From Paenibacillus glucanolyticus NBRC 15330 (GTDB lineage Bacteria; Bacillota; Bacilli; Paenibacillales; Paenibacillaceae): a DNA stretch of 64,000 bases. The stretch lies in NCBI RefSeq assembly GCF_004000885.1, contig NZ_BIMC01000020.1:1-64000 (forward strand), written 5' to 3'. This document shows positions 45,341-53,342 of this stretch, in pieces. The notes under the pieces are model-generated. The model had not been told where the DNA came from, searched no databases, and saw only the letters and a list, made by a program, of their open reading frames with translations. A program made the position numbers and the translations under genes. Position 1 is the first letter of the stretch. The number at the start of each line of letters is the position of its first letter.

Positions 45341-46033
45341 TTATTCAACTCCATCGCCCGATGTGCTTGGGATGTCCCAATTCACCGGATCCATACCCTT
45401 TTGCATTAAATAAGCATTCGATGCTGAAAATGGACGACTGCCGAAAAAACCTTTGTGCGCTGCAAATGGACTCGGATGACTGGACTCAAGCACCTTGTGC
45501 CGACTTCGGTCTATGAAAGAACCCTTCTTCTGTGCGTAACTGCCCCATAATATAAACACCATTGGCTGATCGCGTTCATTCAGCTTTGCAATAACGGTAT
45601 CCGTGAATCGCTCCCACCCGATTCCTTTATGCGAATTGGGCTCACCTTCGCGTACCGTAAGAACCGCATTAAGCAGCAGCACCCCCTGATCAGCCCACGA
45701 CTGCAAAGAGCCATGGTGCGGAACAGGTACACCCAAATCGGATGCCAGCTCCTTATGTATATTGCGCAGAGACGGAGGAATCGTAACTCCGGGTGAAACG
45801 GAAAAGCTTAATCCCTGTGCCTGCTTTCGTCCGTGATAGGGATCTTGTCCCAAAATAACGACTTTTGTGGATTCATACGATGTTTGGTGAAGAGCTCGAA
45901 ATATATCTTCCTTAGGAGGATACACCGTGCTGCGCCGGTATTCCTCGTCCACCCGTTCCATCAACGCTTGAAAATAAGGCTTATCCATCTCTCCGTTCAG
46001 GATAACGTCCCAATCATTATTAAACACCCGCAT
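45341..46033 (-). CDS. ung: Uracil-DNA glycosylase (family 1)
   Basis: A 230-residue DNA repair enzyme that excises uracil. The start is ATG 46033 behind AGGAGGGGAGAG; an in-frame ATG at 46117 is not preceded by a ribosome binding site. The water-activating loop is GQDPYHG (the active Asp is in this motif), the base-binding part is FSVSPGVTIPPSLRNIHKEL, and the minor-groove loop is ESSHPSPFAAHKGF. Usual length for family 1. Intact. Followed by the hypothetical gene at 44926 on the same strand. Confidence 0.96.
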   Translation of the reverse strand: MRVFNNDWDVILNGEMDKPYFQALMERVDEEYRRSTVYPPKEDIFRALHQTSYESTKVVILGQDPYHGRKQAQGLSFSVSPGVTIPPSLRNIHKELASDLGVPVPHHGSLQSWADQGVLLLNAVLTVREGEPNSHKGIGWERFTDTVIAKLNERDQPMVFILWGSYAQKKGSFIDRSRHKVLESSHPSPFAAHKGFFGSRPFSASNAYLMQKGMDPVNWDIPSTSGDGVE

Positions 46034-46235
46034 CTCTCCTCCCCTCCTCCTCACACAGGTCAGCGTGGAATTATAAAAGAATGCGATTTTTATAGAAAGG
46101 ACTTTACCGTCTTCCATTCCGTTTGTTCCGATAATAGCCTCGTCAAAAAAATTGACCTCTTGTCAATTAAAAAAACAAGCCGGCACCCATACAGGGGGCC
46201 GACTTATTTCGCATCTTACCAGACGCTGTTATAAT

Positions 46236-46320
46236 GCCGAGGACGGGGGTCGAACCCGTACGGTAGTCACCTACCGCAGGATTTTAAGTCCTGTGCGTCT
46301 GCCAATTCCGCCACCCCGGC
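46236..46320 (-). tRNA. tRNA-Leu (anticodon TAA)
   Basis: An 85-base tRNA with acceptor GCCGGGG/CCTCGGC (one G-U pair), a D-loop region TGGCGGAATTGGCAGAC, anticodon loop ACTTAAAATCC with TAA, a long variable arm (a type II tRNA as expected for Leu) and the T-arm TTCGACC. CCA is not encoded. Confidence 0.95.
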
Positions 46321-46473
46321 ATATTTTATCTTAGATTCGCTCTATTCAAATCACCATATGGGATTCATACCGATTAACGGAAAATTTTGCGATTCTTTTC
46401 GTTCTGGCGACAAAATCGATAATACCATGTCTAACCATATGATGTCAATATATGAAACTCATATTTTTTCGCA

Positions 46474-46659
46474 TCACCCTGAATGCGATCCCCCATTTTT
46501 CTCGATTGCCCCGAGTCGCTGCTCTAATTCATCGATTCGATCGCGCTGCTCCGTTATGTTCGATGCTTTACCGGAAGCCTTTACCTTTGCCCAATCCACC
46601 ACCCCCTGGTAGCGGCTCACGTCAATCCCTTGGGCATTCGAACGATTACGTGATTGCAT
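46474..46659 (-). pseudogene. GH25 lysozyme relic with internal deletion
   Basis: The start is ATG 46659 behind AAAGGAGTG. The N-terminus reads QGIDVSRYQGVVDWAKVK, the typical first strand and helix of GH25 (muramidase) phage lysins with the catalytic Asp of the GIDVS motif. After ASGK it jumps to NITEQRDRIDELEQRLGAIE, a coiled coil that normally ends phage lysins or holin-linked proteins. The roughly 160 residues between are missing, so no active site remains. Lies 150 bases from tRNA-Leu, a common phage integration site. The 62-codon frame is intact and may be translated. Confidence 0.65.
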
Positions 46660-46797
46660 CTGGATCACTCCTTTCTACCATTAACATGCTCTGAACGGCG
46701 TCTGAGCCAGACATTAGGAATAATTTTACCGTGTTCACCAAATGATAAAGAAGCTTGCATGTCACATGCCAAGACTAGAACAGCAGAGAAAAGGATA

Positions 46798-47571
46798 ATG
46801 ATCACCATGAAAAAGCTCTCAACTGTTATATGGCTTACTCTCTCCCTCTCCCTGTGCCTTAATGAGCATGTTGATGCAGATCATGTGCCGTCTGCTTCCA
46901 AGGGAAGAGACTACTATGAGGAACGCGGAGAGATCGTATGGGAAGTGCCCACACCCAGCAAAGTGATTGCCCTCACCTTTGATGATGGTCCGGATGCACA
47001 TACGACCGTTGAAATTCTGGATCTGTTAAAACAATATGGCGCAAAGGCGACTTTCTTTGTTGTGGGCAACCGGGTGGAGAAACACCCCGATATCGTGGCA
47101 CGTGAGCTTCACGAAGGGCATGAAATAGGAAACCACTCCTACACTCATCCTTCCTTCCACAATATCAACGCCAGCAAATTAACCAGTGAACTGAACCGGA
47201 CCCAGGAAGCGATTTTCAAAGCGACAGGCAGTAAAACCGTATTGTTCCGCCCGCCCGGTGGAAGTTACAATGAATCCATTGTAAGGACAAGCAAAGATAT
47301 CGGTATGCTGACCGTATTATGGTCATGGCACCAGGATACGCTGGATTGGCGAAAGCCCGGCGTTAACCGGATCGTCAAAAAGGTTCTGGATAACGCGCAC
47401 AATGGAGACATCGTGCTTATGCACGATTTTGTCCCGACCAGTACACAGACGGTGGAGGCGCTCAGCGTGATTTTGCCGGAGCTGCAAAAGCGTGGCTTCA
47501 CATTTGTTACTGTATCCGAGCTGCTCTCCTATCATGATAAATCGCATAAGTTTATTGAAGTAAACCACTGA
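46798..47571 (+). CDS. Polysaccharide deacetylase (CE4/NodB domain), secreted
   Basis: Metal-dependent N-deacetylase of carbohydrate esterase family 4, acting on peptidoglycan GlcNAc/MurNAc or chitin-type sugars. The catalytic TFDDGPD motif, metal ligands in EIGNHSYTHPSF (HxxxH), FRPPGG, and the late LMHDFVPTS and TVSELL motifs are all present. The N-terminus (MKKLSTVIWLTLSLSLCL) is a signal peptide. Two starts fit: ATG 46798 and ATG 46807; the AAAGG upstream is close to the first and far from the second, so I list 46798. Terminator after the stop. Confidence 0.9.
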   Translation: MITMKKLSTVIWLTLSLSLCLNEHVDADHVPSASKGRDYYEERGEIVWEVPTPSKVIALTFDDGPDAHTTVEILDLLKQYGAKATFFVVGNRVEKHPDIVARELHEGHEIGNHSYTHPSFHNINASKLTSELNRTQEAIFKATGSKTVLFRPPGGSYNESIVRTSKDIGMLTVLWSWHQDTLDWRKPGVNRIVKKVLDNAHNGDIVLMHDFVPTSTQTVEALSVILPELQKRGFTFVTVSELLSYHDKSHKFIEVNH

Positions 47572-47591
47572 TTCATCCCATTGCAATGCTA

Positions 47592-47628
47592 AAATAACCG
47601 CTGCCTGCAGGAGGTAACGGTTATTTTT
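47592..47628 (+). terminator. Terminator after polysaccharide deacetylase
   Basis: AAATAACCG and CGGTTATTT arms with a GC-rich inner part, followed by TTTT on the plus strand. Confidence 0.75.
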
Positions 47629-47705
47629 CATCAGCTGATTTCTCGCTGTTTCGGACATTCAAACTCCCACTTGAATATTTTAAATCCATTTGATAAGATA
47701 CAGAA

Positions 47706-47719
47706 CGAACGTTCAGTAT
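47706..47719. promoter_or_regulatory. TetR operator, upstream of tetR gene
   Basis: CGAACGTTCAGTAT, containing the palindromic core GAACGTTC. The same 14 bases recur at 48411-48424 before the MFS gene, and nowhere else that I noticed. Typical arrangement for a TetR repressor controlling itself and an efflux pump. Confidence 0.75.
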
Positions 47720-47761
47720 AGAAAAATAATGACAAAATCTGTACCTATAAGGGGGGCGCTA

Positions 47762-48379
47762 ATGAACAAAAAACAACAGCAAAGCGAAGACACCAAGCGG
47801 CGCATCGCTGAAGCGGCCAAAGCCCTCATTATGCAAAAAGGATACAAGTCGACCTCGATTGAGGAAATCGTTGAAGCAACGGGAAGCAGTAAGGGTAACA
47901 TTTACTACCACTTCAAAAGCAAGGAAGGGCTGTTTCTGTATCTCATCGAGGAATGGGATCTGGAATGGGAGCAAAAGTGGAGCAGCAAAGAACATCAATA
48001 TACCACCATCACGGACAAATTGTACGGCATCGCGGATCAATTGGTGTTTGATGATTTGAACCACCCGTTCTCCAAAGCACTGGATGAATTTCTGAACAGC
48101 AGCGAGAGTATGAGCGAGGATGTGGAACAGCGGATTACCCAGATCATTCGGAATCGACTGGAATTTAATCAGAAATTGCTGCAGCAAGGGATTGATCAGG
48201 GTGAATTTGAGAACCATAACGTGGAGCACCTCTCAATTATATTTGAAAGCTTGATCGCGGGTTTAAGCCAGATGTCTCAAATGGCCAAGCTCGACAATGT
48301 GCTCGCGCTTTATCATTCTGCCATTCGTGTGCTCTTGTATGGTATCGCCAAGAAACCTGGCATGAATAACGGCAGATAA
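47762..48379 (+). CDS. TetR family regulator of the adjacent MFS pump
   Basis: A 205-residue repressor. The start is ATG 47762 behind AAGGGGGGCGCT; an ATG at 47690 lies upstream of the operator. The N-terminal helix-turn-helix (TKRRIAEAAKALIMQKGYKS, then VEATGSSKGNIYYHFKSKEG) is canonical for QacR/TetR-type regulators. The C-terminal ligand domain is helical. It sits 30 bases after a 14-base operator copy; a second copy lies before the MFS gene downstream, so it most likely represses both. Ligands are probably exported drugs. Confidence 0.9.
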   Translation: MNKKQQQSEDTKRRIAEAAKALIMQKGYKSTSIEEIVEATGSSKGNIYYHFKSKEGLFLYLIEEWDLEWEQKWSSKEHQYTTITDKLYGIADQLVFDDLNHPFSKALDEFLNSSESMSEDVEQRITQIIRNRLEFNQKLLQQGIDQGEFENHNVEHLSIIFESLIAGLSQMSQMAKLDNVLALYHSAIRVLLYGIAKKPGMNNGR

Positions 48380-48410
48380 ACGTTCCATTTTTTTGTGGAA
48401 TGTTACAAAC

Positions 48411-48424
48411 CGAACGTTCAGTAT
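48411..48424. promoter_or_regulatory. TetR operator, upstream of MFS gene
   Basis: Second exact copy of CGAACGTTCAGTAT, 67 bases before the MFS start. See the first copy at 47706. Confidence 0.75.
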
Positions 48425-48490
48425 GCAATTATATAAACATGTAAATCACGACAACACGTGGGATCGTCATTTATTTTTGGAGGAATCATC

Positions 48491-49696
48491 ATGTCATTAC
48501 TGCTGCGTAATAATGGAGCGATCCTGCTCCTTATGTTCAATATATTTTTAGTCTTTACCGGTATCGGTCTGGTCATACCCATTATGCCCACCTATATGAC
48601 GGAGCTTAATATTAACGGCAGTACCGTGGGCATGCTCGTGGCTGCTTTTTCATTAACGCAGCTGCTGTTCTCGCCACTCGCGGGCCGCTTGTCCGACTCC
48701 GTAGGACGTAAAAAAATTATCATCTCCGGTATGATTGTATTCGCCTTATCGGAATGGCTGTTCGGGGCTGCCAGCACGCCGACGCTGCTGTTTGCAGCCA
48801 GGATGCTCGGCGGCATAGGCGCCGCACTTATCATGCCTGCCATTATGGCCTACACGGCTGACGTGACTTCTAATGAGGAGCGTGCCAGAGGCATGGGCTT
48901 CATTAATGCTGCGATTACCACCGGATTCATTATCGGGCCGGGAATCGGGGGTTTTATTGCTGAATTTGGGATCCGGGTACCCTTCTATGCAGCCGCAGTC
49001 GCGGGCGGTATCGCTGCCTTGGTAACGTTAATTCTGCTGCCCGAATCTTCGGCCAAACAAGAAGCACCTACCGTGCTGGGACGGAAGAAGGAGAGTCTGT
49101 TTGTCCAGCTGGCGCGTTCCTTCAGAGAGCCTTATTTCTTAAGTTTAGTCATTGTATTTGTTCTCTCCTTCGGTCTTGCCAATTATGAGACTGTGTTCGG
49201 ATTGTTCGTAGATCATAAATTCGGTTTTACCCCCAAAGATATTGCCATGATCATAACATTTGGTTCGATTGCCGGCGCCGTTGTGCAGGCCACAATATTC
49301 GGATGGATCCTGAACCGGTTTGGGGAGAAAAGAGTCATCACACTCAGTTTGTTAACCGCGGGAATATGTATACTGTTAACCCTGTTTGTGCATAAGTACT
49401 GGTTGATATTCCTCGTAACCTTCCTGGTGTTCCTGTCGATTGACATCCTGCGTCCCGCTATCGGTACGCAAATGTCCAAGCTGGCCAAGGATCAGCAAGG
49501 CTATGTTGCCGGCTTAAACTCCGCTTACACCAGCCTTGGAAATATCGCAGGCCCGCTTGTGGCCGGGTATTTGTTTGACCTGGATATCAATTATCCGTAC
49601 ATCGCTGCCTCCATCGTTCTCATTCTCTGCTTCTTCCTGGCCATGCGTGCCGGCAGAGCCTGGTCCGCTACCGAAGCCGTCATGAATGAACGTTGA
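48491..49696 (+). CDS. MFS multidrug efflux transporter (NorA/Blt-like)
   Basis: A 401-residue, twelve-helix major facilitator exporter. The start is ATG 48491 behind TTGGAGGAATC; the upstream ATG at 48458 lacks a ribosome binding site. Motif A is LAGRLSDSVGRKKIIISGMI. Motif C for drug:H+ antiporters appears as GPGIGGFIAEFG, in helix five. Family members pump out fluoroquinolones, dyes and biocides. Gene pair with tetR and shared operators supports inducible efflux. Confidence 0.9.
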   Translation: MSLLLRNNGAILLLMFNIFLVFTGIGLVIPIMPTYMTELNINGSTVGMLVAAFSLTQLLFSPLAGRLSDSVGRKKIIISGMIVFALSEWLFGAASTPTLLFAARMLGGIGAALIMPAIMAYTADVTSNEERARGMGFINAAITTGFIIGPGIGGFIAEFGIRVPFYAAAVAGGIAALVTLILLPESSAKQEAPTVLGRKKESLFVQLARSFREPYFLSLVIVFVLSFGLANYETVFGLFVDHKFGFTPKDIAMIITFGSIAGAVVQATIFGWILNRFGEKRVITLSLLTAGICILLTLFVHKYWLIFLVTFLVFLSIDILRPAIGTQMSKLAKDQQGYVAGLNSAYTSLGNIAGPLVAGYLFDLDINYPYIAASIVLILCFFLAMRAGRAWSATEAVMNER

Positions 49697-49741
49697 CGAA
49701 CAGGGAAACGATCCCCCTACCGCTATATCTTTATAACATGG

Positions 49742-49778
49742 AACAAGCGCCCGTCAGCAGCTGACGAGCGCTTGTTTT
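49742..49778. terminator. Terminator after MFS gene
   Basis: AACAAGCGC and GCGCTTGTT arms, with an extra CGTCAG/CTGACG inner stem, then TTTT. Lies about 45 bases after the MFS stop and before the small membrane gene on the minus strand. Confidence 0.85.
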
Positions 49779-49788
49779 GCTATGTATT

Positions 49789-49977
49789 TTAATAAGCCAC
49801 CAGGACAATGATTGCCAATAGAGCCACAAGCGCAAATAAAAGTGCCCAGCCCAGCTCGAAGCGTCTTTTTTCTTTATAAGCCTTGAAGGCTTTTCTCGAT
49901 TCAAACACGAATACAATCACCAAAAAGGCAAGCAACACAGGCAGTCCCCAGGACTGATTCAATACCCATTCTGACAC
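49789..49977 (-). CDS. Small two-helix membrane protein (62 aa)
   Basis: The start is GTG 49977 behind GGGGGATCATA. Two hydrophobic helices (LPVLLAFLVIVFVFES and ALLFALVALLAIIVLV) are joined by a strongly basic loop (RKAFKAYKEKRRFE). The positive loop suggests both termini are outside. Function unknown; a terminator shared with the MFS gene lies just after its stop. Confidence 0.6.
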   Translation of the reverse strand: MSEWVLNQSWGLPVLLAFLVIVFVFESRKAFKAYKEKRRFELGWALLFALVALLAIIVLVAY

Positions 49978-50255
49978 TATGATCCCCCGTCCTATGTACT
50001 AAAATGAGCTGACATACCAACCAGTCGCAGCCCTTGGATTACATCTGGTCTTTAACGGCTCCTCTAAAATGTAACGCAAGTCGCCTGCGATTACAAATTC
50101 CCCAAGGAGAACATGTTGAAACCACGGAGAGATTTGGCCGTATTGTTTCAAAGGGACCTTTCGTGAAAACATGATGATCTGATTCGTCATTCGTGACGAA
50201 CGAAGAACTAAGGCAGCAGCAACACCCCTTATCAAAATGGAGGTGCACAAGAAGT

Positions 50256-50363
50256 ATGAAGAAGTTGGGAAGAACCCAATTAGAGCATTCCGGTGGTGTT
50301 ATATCCTTGATCTTCGATGTTGTACTTTATATCCCCCGCTTGATCATCAGATGGTTAAACTGA
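50256..50363 (+). CDS. Possible 35-residue hydrophobic peptide
   Basis: ATG 50256 to TGA 50361-50363. It begins MKKLGRTQLEHSGGVISLIF and continues DVVLYIPRLIIRWLN, a basic N-terminus followed by an amphipathic hydrophobic segment. A GGAGGTG lies 13 bases upstream, rather far. The sequence composition is much more protein-like than alternative frames, which favours a real small gene. No family recognised; it could be a membrane-active or signalling peptide. Confidence 0.4.
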   Translation: MKKLGRTQLEHSGGVISLIFDVVLYIPRLIIRWLN

Positions 50364-50425
50364 TACCAAGCAGCACGCTCGACCTATGATCATTTATGGC
50401 TGCAGCCATATAAACAGCAAAAAAA

Positions 50426-50453
50426 GACCCCGCCAGCCAAGGCTAGCGGAGTT
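50426..50453 (-). terminator. Terminator after the stalk-domain gene
   Basis: CTCCGCTAGCC/GGCTGGCGGGG stem, then TTTTTTT on the minus strand. Just after the stop of the 50468-51076 gene. Confidence 0.8.
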
Positions 50454-50467
50454 CTTCAAAGCATCAT

Positions 50468-51076
50468 TCACTTATAATGTGAAGTTGGATAAATGACTGC
50501 ATTTCCTCTAACTTCAACTTCAAGTTCTTTTATTCCAGTAATATTGATTTCAATCTGCTCAGGCTTGCCCTGGGGAATGAACAACGATTTCAACTCTTCT
50601 CGGTTGTCCTTGTTCTTGAGAATGATCGTTACATCTTCTTGGATTGCACGTACATCTAGAACCAGTGTTTGATACTTAGATTGCGGGAAAAGATACACAC
50701 TTGGCAATGAGCCCTTAGTAAGAATGACTTCCTTAAATTTATCCGTGTATTGTGAATCTCTAGACAAAGCTGCATTATAGTACTTTATTTGCTCATTCAA
50801 AATAGGGGTTGCCTTCAAGTTCTCACCGATATTCACGGTTCCCTTGGCTTTGTCAATTGTGATATTTGTTTTGGTTGCTTCTTTAACGGTACTGACTGGC
50901 AAATAATATTGACCATTCACCAAGATGGGTTTACCGGAGTGAGTCCAACTTTTCCCGTTTAGCACATACTTGAAGTTTTGTATGGTGCCTTTGATTTGAG
51001 GGGCAGCTGCATACACAGCAGTTCCCCCCAACATTAATAATGCTGTCATTGCAAGAACAATCTTTCTCTTCTGCAT
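50468..51076 (-). CDS. Secreted protein with copper amine oxidase-type stalk domain
   Basis: A 202-residue exported protein. The start is ATG 51076 behind AGGAGGAGAAAGAGA. The signal peptide (IVLAMTALLMLGGTAVYA) is clear. Residues 27-90 (KYVLNGKSWTHSGKPILVNG, QYYLPVSTVKEAT) resemble the copper amine oxidase N-terminal-like stalk repeats common on Paenibacillus surfaces. The C-terminal half is beta-rich (YPTSHYK end), without a recognised fold. Role probably extracellular binding or assembly; not determined. Confidence 0.7.
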   Translation of the reverse strand: MQKRKIVLAMTALLMLGGTAVYAAAPQIKGTIQNFKYVLNGKSWTHSGKPILVNGQYYLPVSTVKEATKTNITIDKAKGTVNIGENLKATPILNEQIKYYNAALSRDSQYTDKFKEVILTKGSLPSVYLFPQSKYQTLVLDVRAIQEDVTIILKNKDNREELKSLFIPQGKPEQIEINITGIKELEVEVRGNAVIYPTSHYK

Positions 51077-51224
51077 TTCTCTTTCTCCTCCTGTTTTCTA
51101 TTTTCGACTCAACCCTTAAACTATCGGTCTAAAGACTTAATTACTTAATAGATAGATACAAAAGAAGGAAAAACGTATGCTTAAAGAACTAAAATATTGA
51201 AGAAGGTCAGGTTCTATAAACAGC

Positions 51225-51252
51225 AAAAAACCCTTGCGTCAGCAAGGGTTTT
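51225..51252 (-). terminator. Terminator of the tRNA pair
   Basis: AAACCCTTGC/GCAAGGGTTT stem with a four-base loop, T-rich on the minus strand, eight bases after the 3' end of the tRNA at 51261. Confidence 0.85.
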
Positions 51253-51260
51253 CGATAAAG

Positions 51261-51334
51261 TGGGCCCTGAGGGACTCGAACCCCCGACCAATCGGTTATG
51301 AGCCGACCGCTCTAACCAACTGAGCTAAGGGCCC
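51261..51334 (-). tRNA. tRNA with CAT anticodon (Ile2 type likely)
   Basis: A 74-base tRNA. Acceptor GGGCCCT/AGGGCCC is fully paired with discriminator A. Arm TAGCTCAGTTGGTTAGAGC and anticodon arm CGGCTCATAACCG. The GGCTCATAACC loop context and paired first base resemble the Bacillus tRNA-Ile2 whose C34 is converted to lysidine, more than elongator Met. CCA not encoded. Co-transcribed with the fMet tRNA at 51390. Confidence 0.8.
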
Positions 51335-51385
51335 TGAACATACATGTACACATAAACATAAGGACGTCATACATACATCGTTTAA

Positions 51386-51466
<81 letters not shown>

Positions 51467-51548
51467 TCAATGCTGTATCAAACAGCGACAAGAATAAATA
51501 TACACCATTCCCTTGCATCAAGTCAAGTACTGTTTTAATGGAATTTAA

Positions 51549-51713
51549 TCAAGGCATAAATCGAACGCCGTATCGGCCCTTCCTGGAACGGTAAACCTCC
51601 ACCATCCGCGGATCATTGTACCCGAACAGCCATCCATCCTGCTCCAACCGTTTGGCGAAGCACCCTGCTTGAAATTTGGTTTTATACAGCTTTCCGTAAT
51701 AGATCCAATTCAT
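51549..51713 (-). CDS. Small conserved-looking protein (54 aa)
   Basis: The start is ATG 51713 behind TAAGGAGTCGC; an ATG at 51755 is in frame but has no ribosome binding site. It begins MNWIYYGKLYKTKFQAGCFA, continues EQDGWLFGYNDPRMVEVYRS and ends with a basic C-terminus. It is rich in aromatic and charged residues, looks like a compact beta-alpha fold, and has no hydrophobic segment. Function unknown. Confidence 0.55.
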   Translation of the reverse strand: MNWIYYGKLYKTKFQAGCFAKRLEQDGWLFGYNDPRMVEVYRSRKGRYGVRFMP

Positions 51714-51840
51714 CCTATGCGACTCCTTACCTGAAGTATAATCTGCTGCTGTCATATTATGTCCAAACTTCCACTAAAAAACCGCAATATCCACAAAGTC
51801 CTTCCCTAATAAAAAAACAATCAGCCCTATACCGTACCAC

Positions 51841-51950
51841 TGATCATAGCCCCGTCATGTAGACACAAAAAAAGAGAGTTTTAATCAAGGCGGCGATCTT
51901 TTCCCGGAATTCAACCGGGGAAAGGTCGCCAAGTTTGTTTTTGTCGCTTA
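51841..51950 (-). mobile_element. Remnant of IS3-family transposase 3' end
   Basis: On the minus strand the codons read KNKLGDLSPVEFREKIAA, the usual C-terminus of IS3-type (IS150 subgroup) transposase OrfB. After a frame that lost the expected stop comes a T-rich segment, GTGTCTACATGACGGGG, like an IS3 right terminal repeat, ending near 51841. Only about 110 bases of the element are left. It lies between the tRNA pair and the WXG100 cassette. Confidence 0.6.
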
Positions 51951-51964
51951 ATAAATCGCTCCGC

Positions 51965-52237
51965 CTATTGTCCGTCAGCCTCTGCAAACCGGGCAGCAAT
52001 GCTCATGAGCTCCTGCTCCATCGAATTCATCATCTGGATAAAATTCACGAGCTGTGCCTTTGTCTCCTCAGCCTCTGTGCGAAACCGCTGCTGCGAAACA
52101 CCCTCCCATTCTGCATTCAGCGTCTCAATGATCTGTGACATTCTGGCTACCAGTTCCCCGCCATAGTCACTTCCGCTGCGAATGTCTGCCGCTGCGCGGC
52201 GCAGTTCCTCCGGGGATACCTCTATGCGTCCTGACAT
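51965..52237 (-). CDS. WXG100 family type VII secretion substrate
   Basis: A 90-residue helical hairpin protein. The WXG turn is Trp44-Glu45-Gly46 in LNAEWEGVSQQRF, with helix one (IEVSPEELRRAAADIRSG) and helix two (EETKAQLVNFIQMMNSME) around it. The start is ATG 52237 behind GGGAGGAGCGTGAGGTAGATC-type sequence. Such proteins are secreted as dimers by EssC-type ATPases. Other cassette genes lie upstream on the same strand; the secretion ATPase is not in the window. Confidence 0.9.
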   Translation of the reverse strand: MSGRIEVSPEELRRAAADIRSGSDYGGELVARMSQIIETLNAEWEGVSQQRFRTEAEETKAQLVNFIQMMNSMEQELMSIAARFAEADGQ

Positions 52238-52291
52238 GATCTACCTCACGCTCCTCCCTTATGAACCTTTATGAAAATATACTCTGGGATG

Positions 52292-52561
52292 TTATGTAGC
52301 TTTTGTCTCAGCCAGTACGGTTTGAAACTGCTCCTCCTCTTCGTCCTGGTAGCCGGTAAATATAATGTCCTGGATATCCTCATGATTAAACACATAGGCA
52401 AATTCCGGGCTAACATACCCTTCCGGGTACGGGCAGGCCAGATAATCGAACATTTGCGGCCGCTCAAGTGCAAGAATCTGCTTGCGCCCGTATACCACCA
52501 GCTTCTTCTCCCCTTGTTTCAAAATAACAATCGATCCGTTTGGCAATAACTGCTGTGTCAT
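52292..52561 (-). CDS. DUF4176-like type VII secretion accessory protein
   Basis: An 89-residue small beta-rich protein: QLLPNGSIVILKQGEKKLVV, YGRKQIL, YDYLACPYPEGYVSPEFAYV and a Glu-rich tail (YQDEEEEQFQTV). The first strands and the tyrosine-proline turn match the small DUF4176 proteins found beside LXG/WXG effectors in Firmicutes. The start is ATG 52561 behind AAGGAGAGGG, two bases after the preceding membrane gene. Probably a chaperone or regulator of the effector; the sequence itself does not show activity. Confidence 0.7.
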   Translation of the reverse strand: MTQQLLPNGSIVILKQGEKKLVVYGRKQILALERPQMFDYLACPYPEGYVSPEFAYVFNHEDIQDIIFTGYQDEEEEQFQTVLAETKAT

Positions 52562-52563
52562 AA

Positions 52564-53328
52564 TTACCCTCTCCTTTTCTTGCTTGGACGATGCGGTGCC
52601 GCCGGTGCGCGCCCCTGTTTCATTTTGTTCAGATACGCTGCGTTCCGCTGCTCCTTCGGCAGCCCCAAAACGGGGTAATGCTCTTTCAGTTGATCCATAT
52701 GATTCTGAATAAAGAAGTAGCGATGAATGAACACAACGGCCAAATACAGACCGAGAATCAACAGGACGGAAAAAGCCGCCATTCCCATCACGAACCTGCC
52801 AATATCTCCGATAACCGCGACTGCCAAGTAATAACCTGTGTAACCGATAGCCGCAAACAGCAAGGCGGCCTTGCCAGCTTTTCCGACCCGACCCTGCCTC
52901 TCCATGGATTGATAGGCTCCTTGCTGCAGCGCTCTAAAATGCAGGACATAGAATAGAACGAGCAATAGCAGCATGACCGCTACCGAGCTGAGACCATATC
53001 CAATGGAATCGACCCCAGCCATGTGATACATCATTTTTAATATAGCGACCTGACAAGTAACGGCCAGCGCCAAACCATACAACCCCAAATACAGCACGAA
53101 ACCGACCTCGGATTGATACGGGTTTAAACTCAAGCCCATTCCCCACAGCAGCATAGCCCCCCATACTGCGCAAGCGATGTAAAAATAGATCGACATCATC
53201 GGCTCCGACAAAGTAACCAGTGCTGGTATCAGCATAATAAATAAAAAACATACGATGCCGCCCCGGATTTGCTCTGCGGGTATCAGCCGGAAATGAAATA
53301 ACGCTTCCTCCGAAATCTTTGTGCCCAT
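52564..53328 (-). CDS. Multi-pass membrane protein in type VII cassette
   Basis: A 254-residue protein with six predicted helices (for example GGIVCFLFIMLIPALVTL and VAVMLLLLVLFYVLHF), a short cytoplasmic N-terminus and a basic C-terminal tail (KQGRAPAAPHRPSKKRRG). The start is ATG 53328 behind GGGGAGTGTAACAG. No recognised family. It lies between the putative effector and the DUF4176-like gene, so an immunity protein for a membrane-acting effector or a secretion helper are the plausible roles; both are inference. Confidence 0.65.
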   Translation of the reverse strand: MGTKISEEALFHFRLIPAEQIRGGIVCFLFIMLIPALVTLSEPMMSIYFYIACAVWGAMLLWGMGLSLNPYQSEVGFVLYLGLYGLALAVTCQVAILKMMYHMAGVDSIGYGLSSVAVMLLLLVLFYVLHFRALQQGAYQSMERQGRVGKAGKAALLFAAIGYTGYYLAVAVIGDIGRFVMGMAAFSVLLILGLYLAVVFIHRYFFIQNHMDQLKEHYPVLGLPKEQRNAAYLNKMKQGRAPAAPHRPSKKRRG

Positions 53329-53342
53329 CTGTTACACTCCCC

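Noticed and set aside
47706..47719. CGAACGTTC as a LexA box
   Set aside because: It lacks the four-base spacer of LexA boxes, and the identical copy before the MFS gene points to TetR.
49999..50250. An 83-codon minus-strand frame
   Set aside because: No ribosome binding site and no domain features; a better small frame lies next to it on the plus strand.
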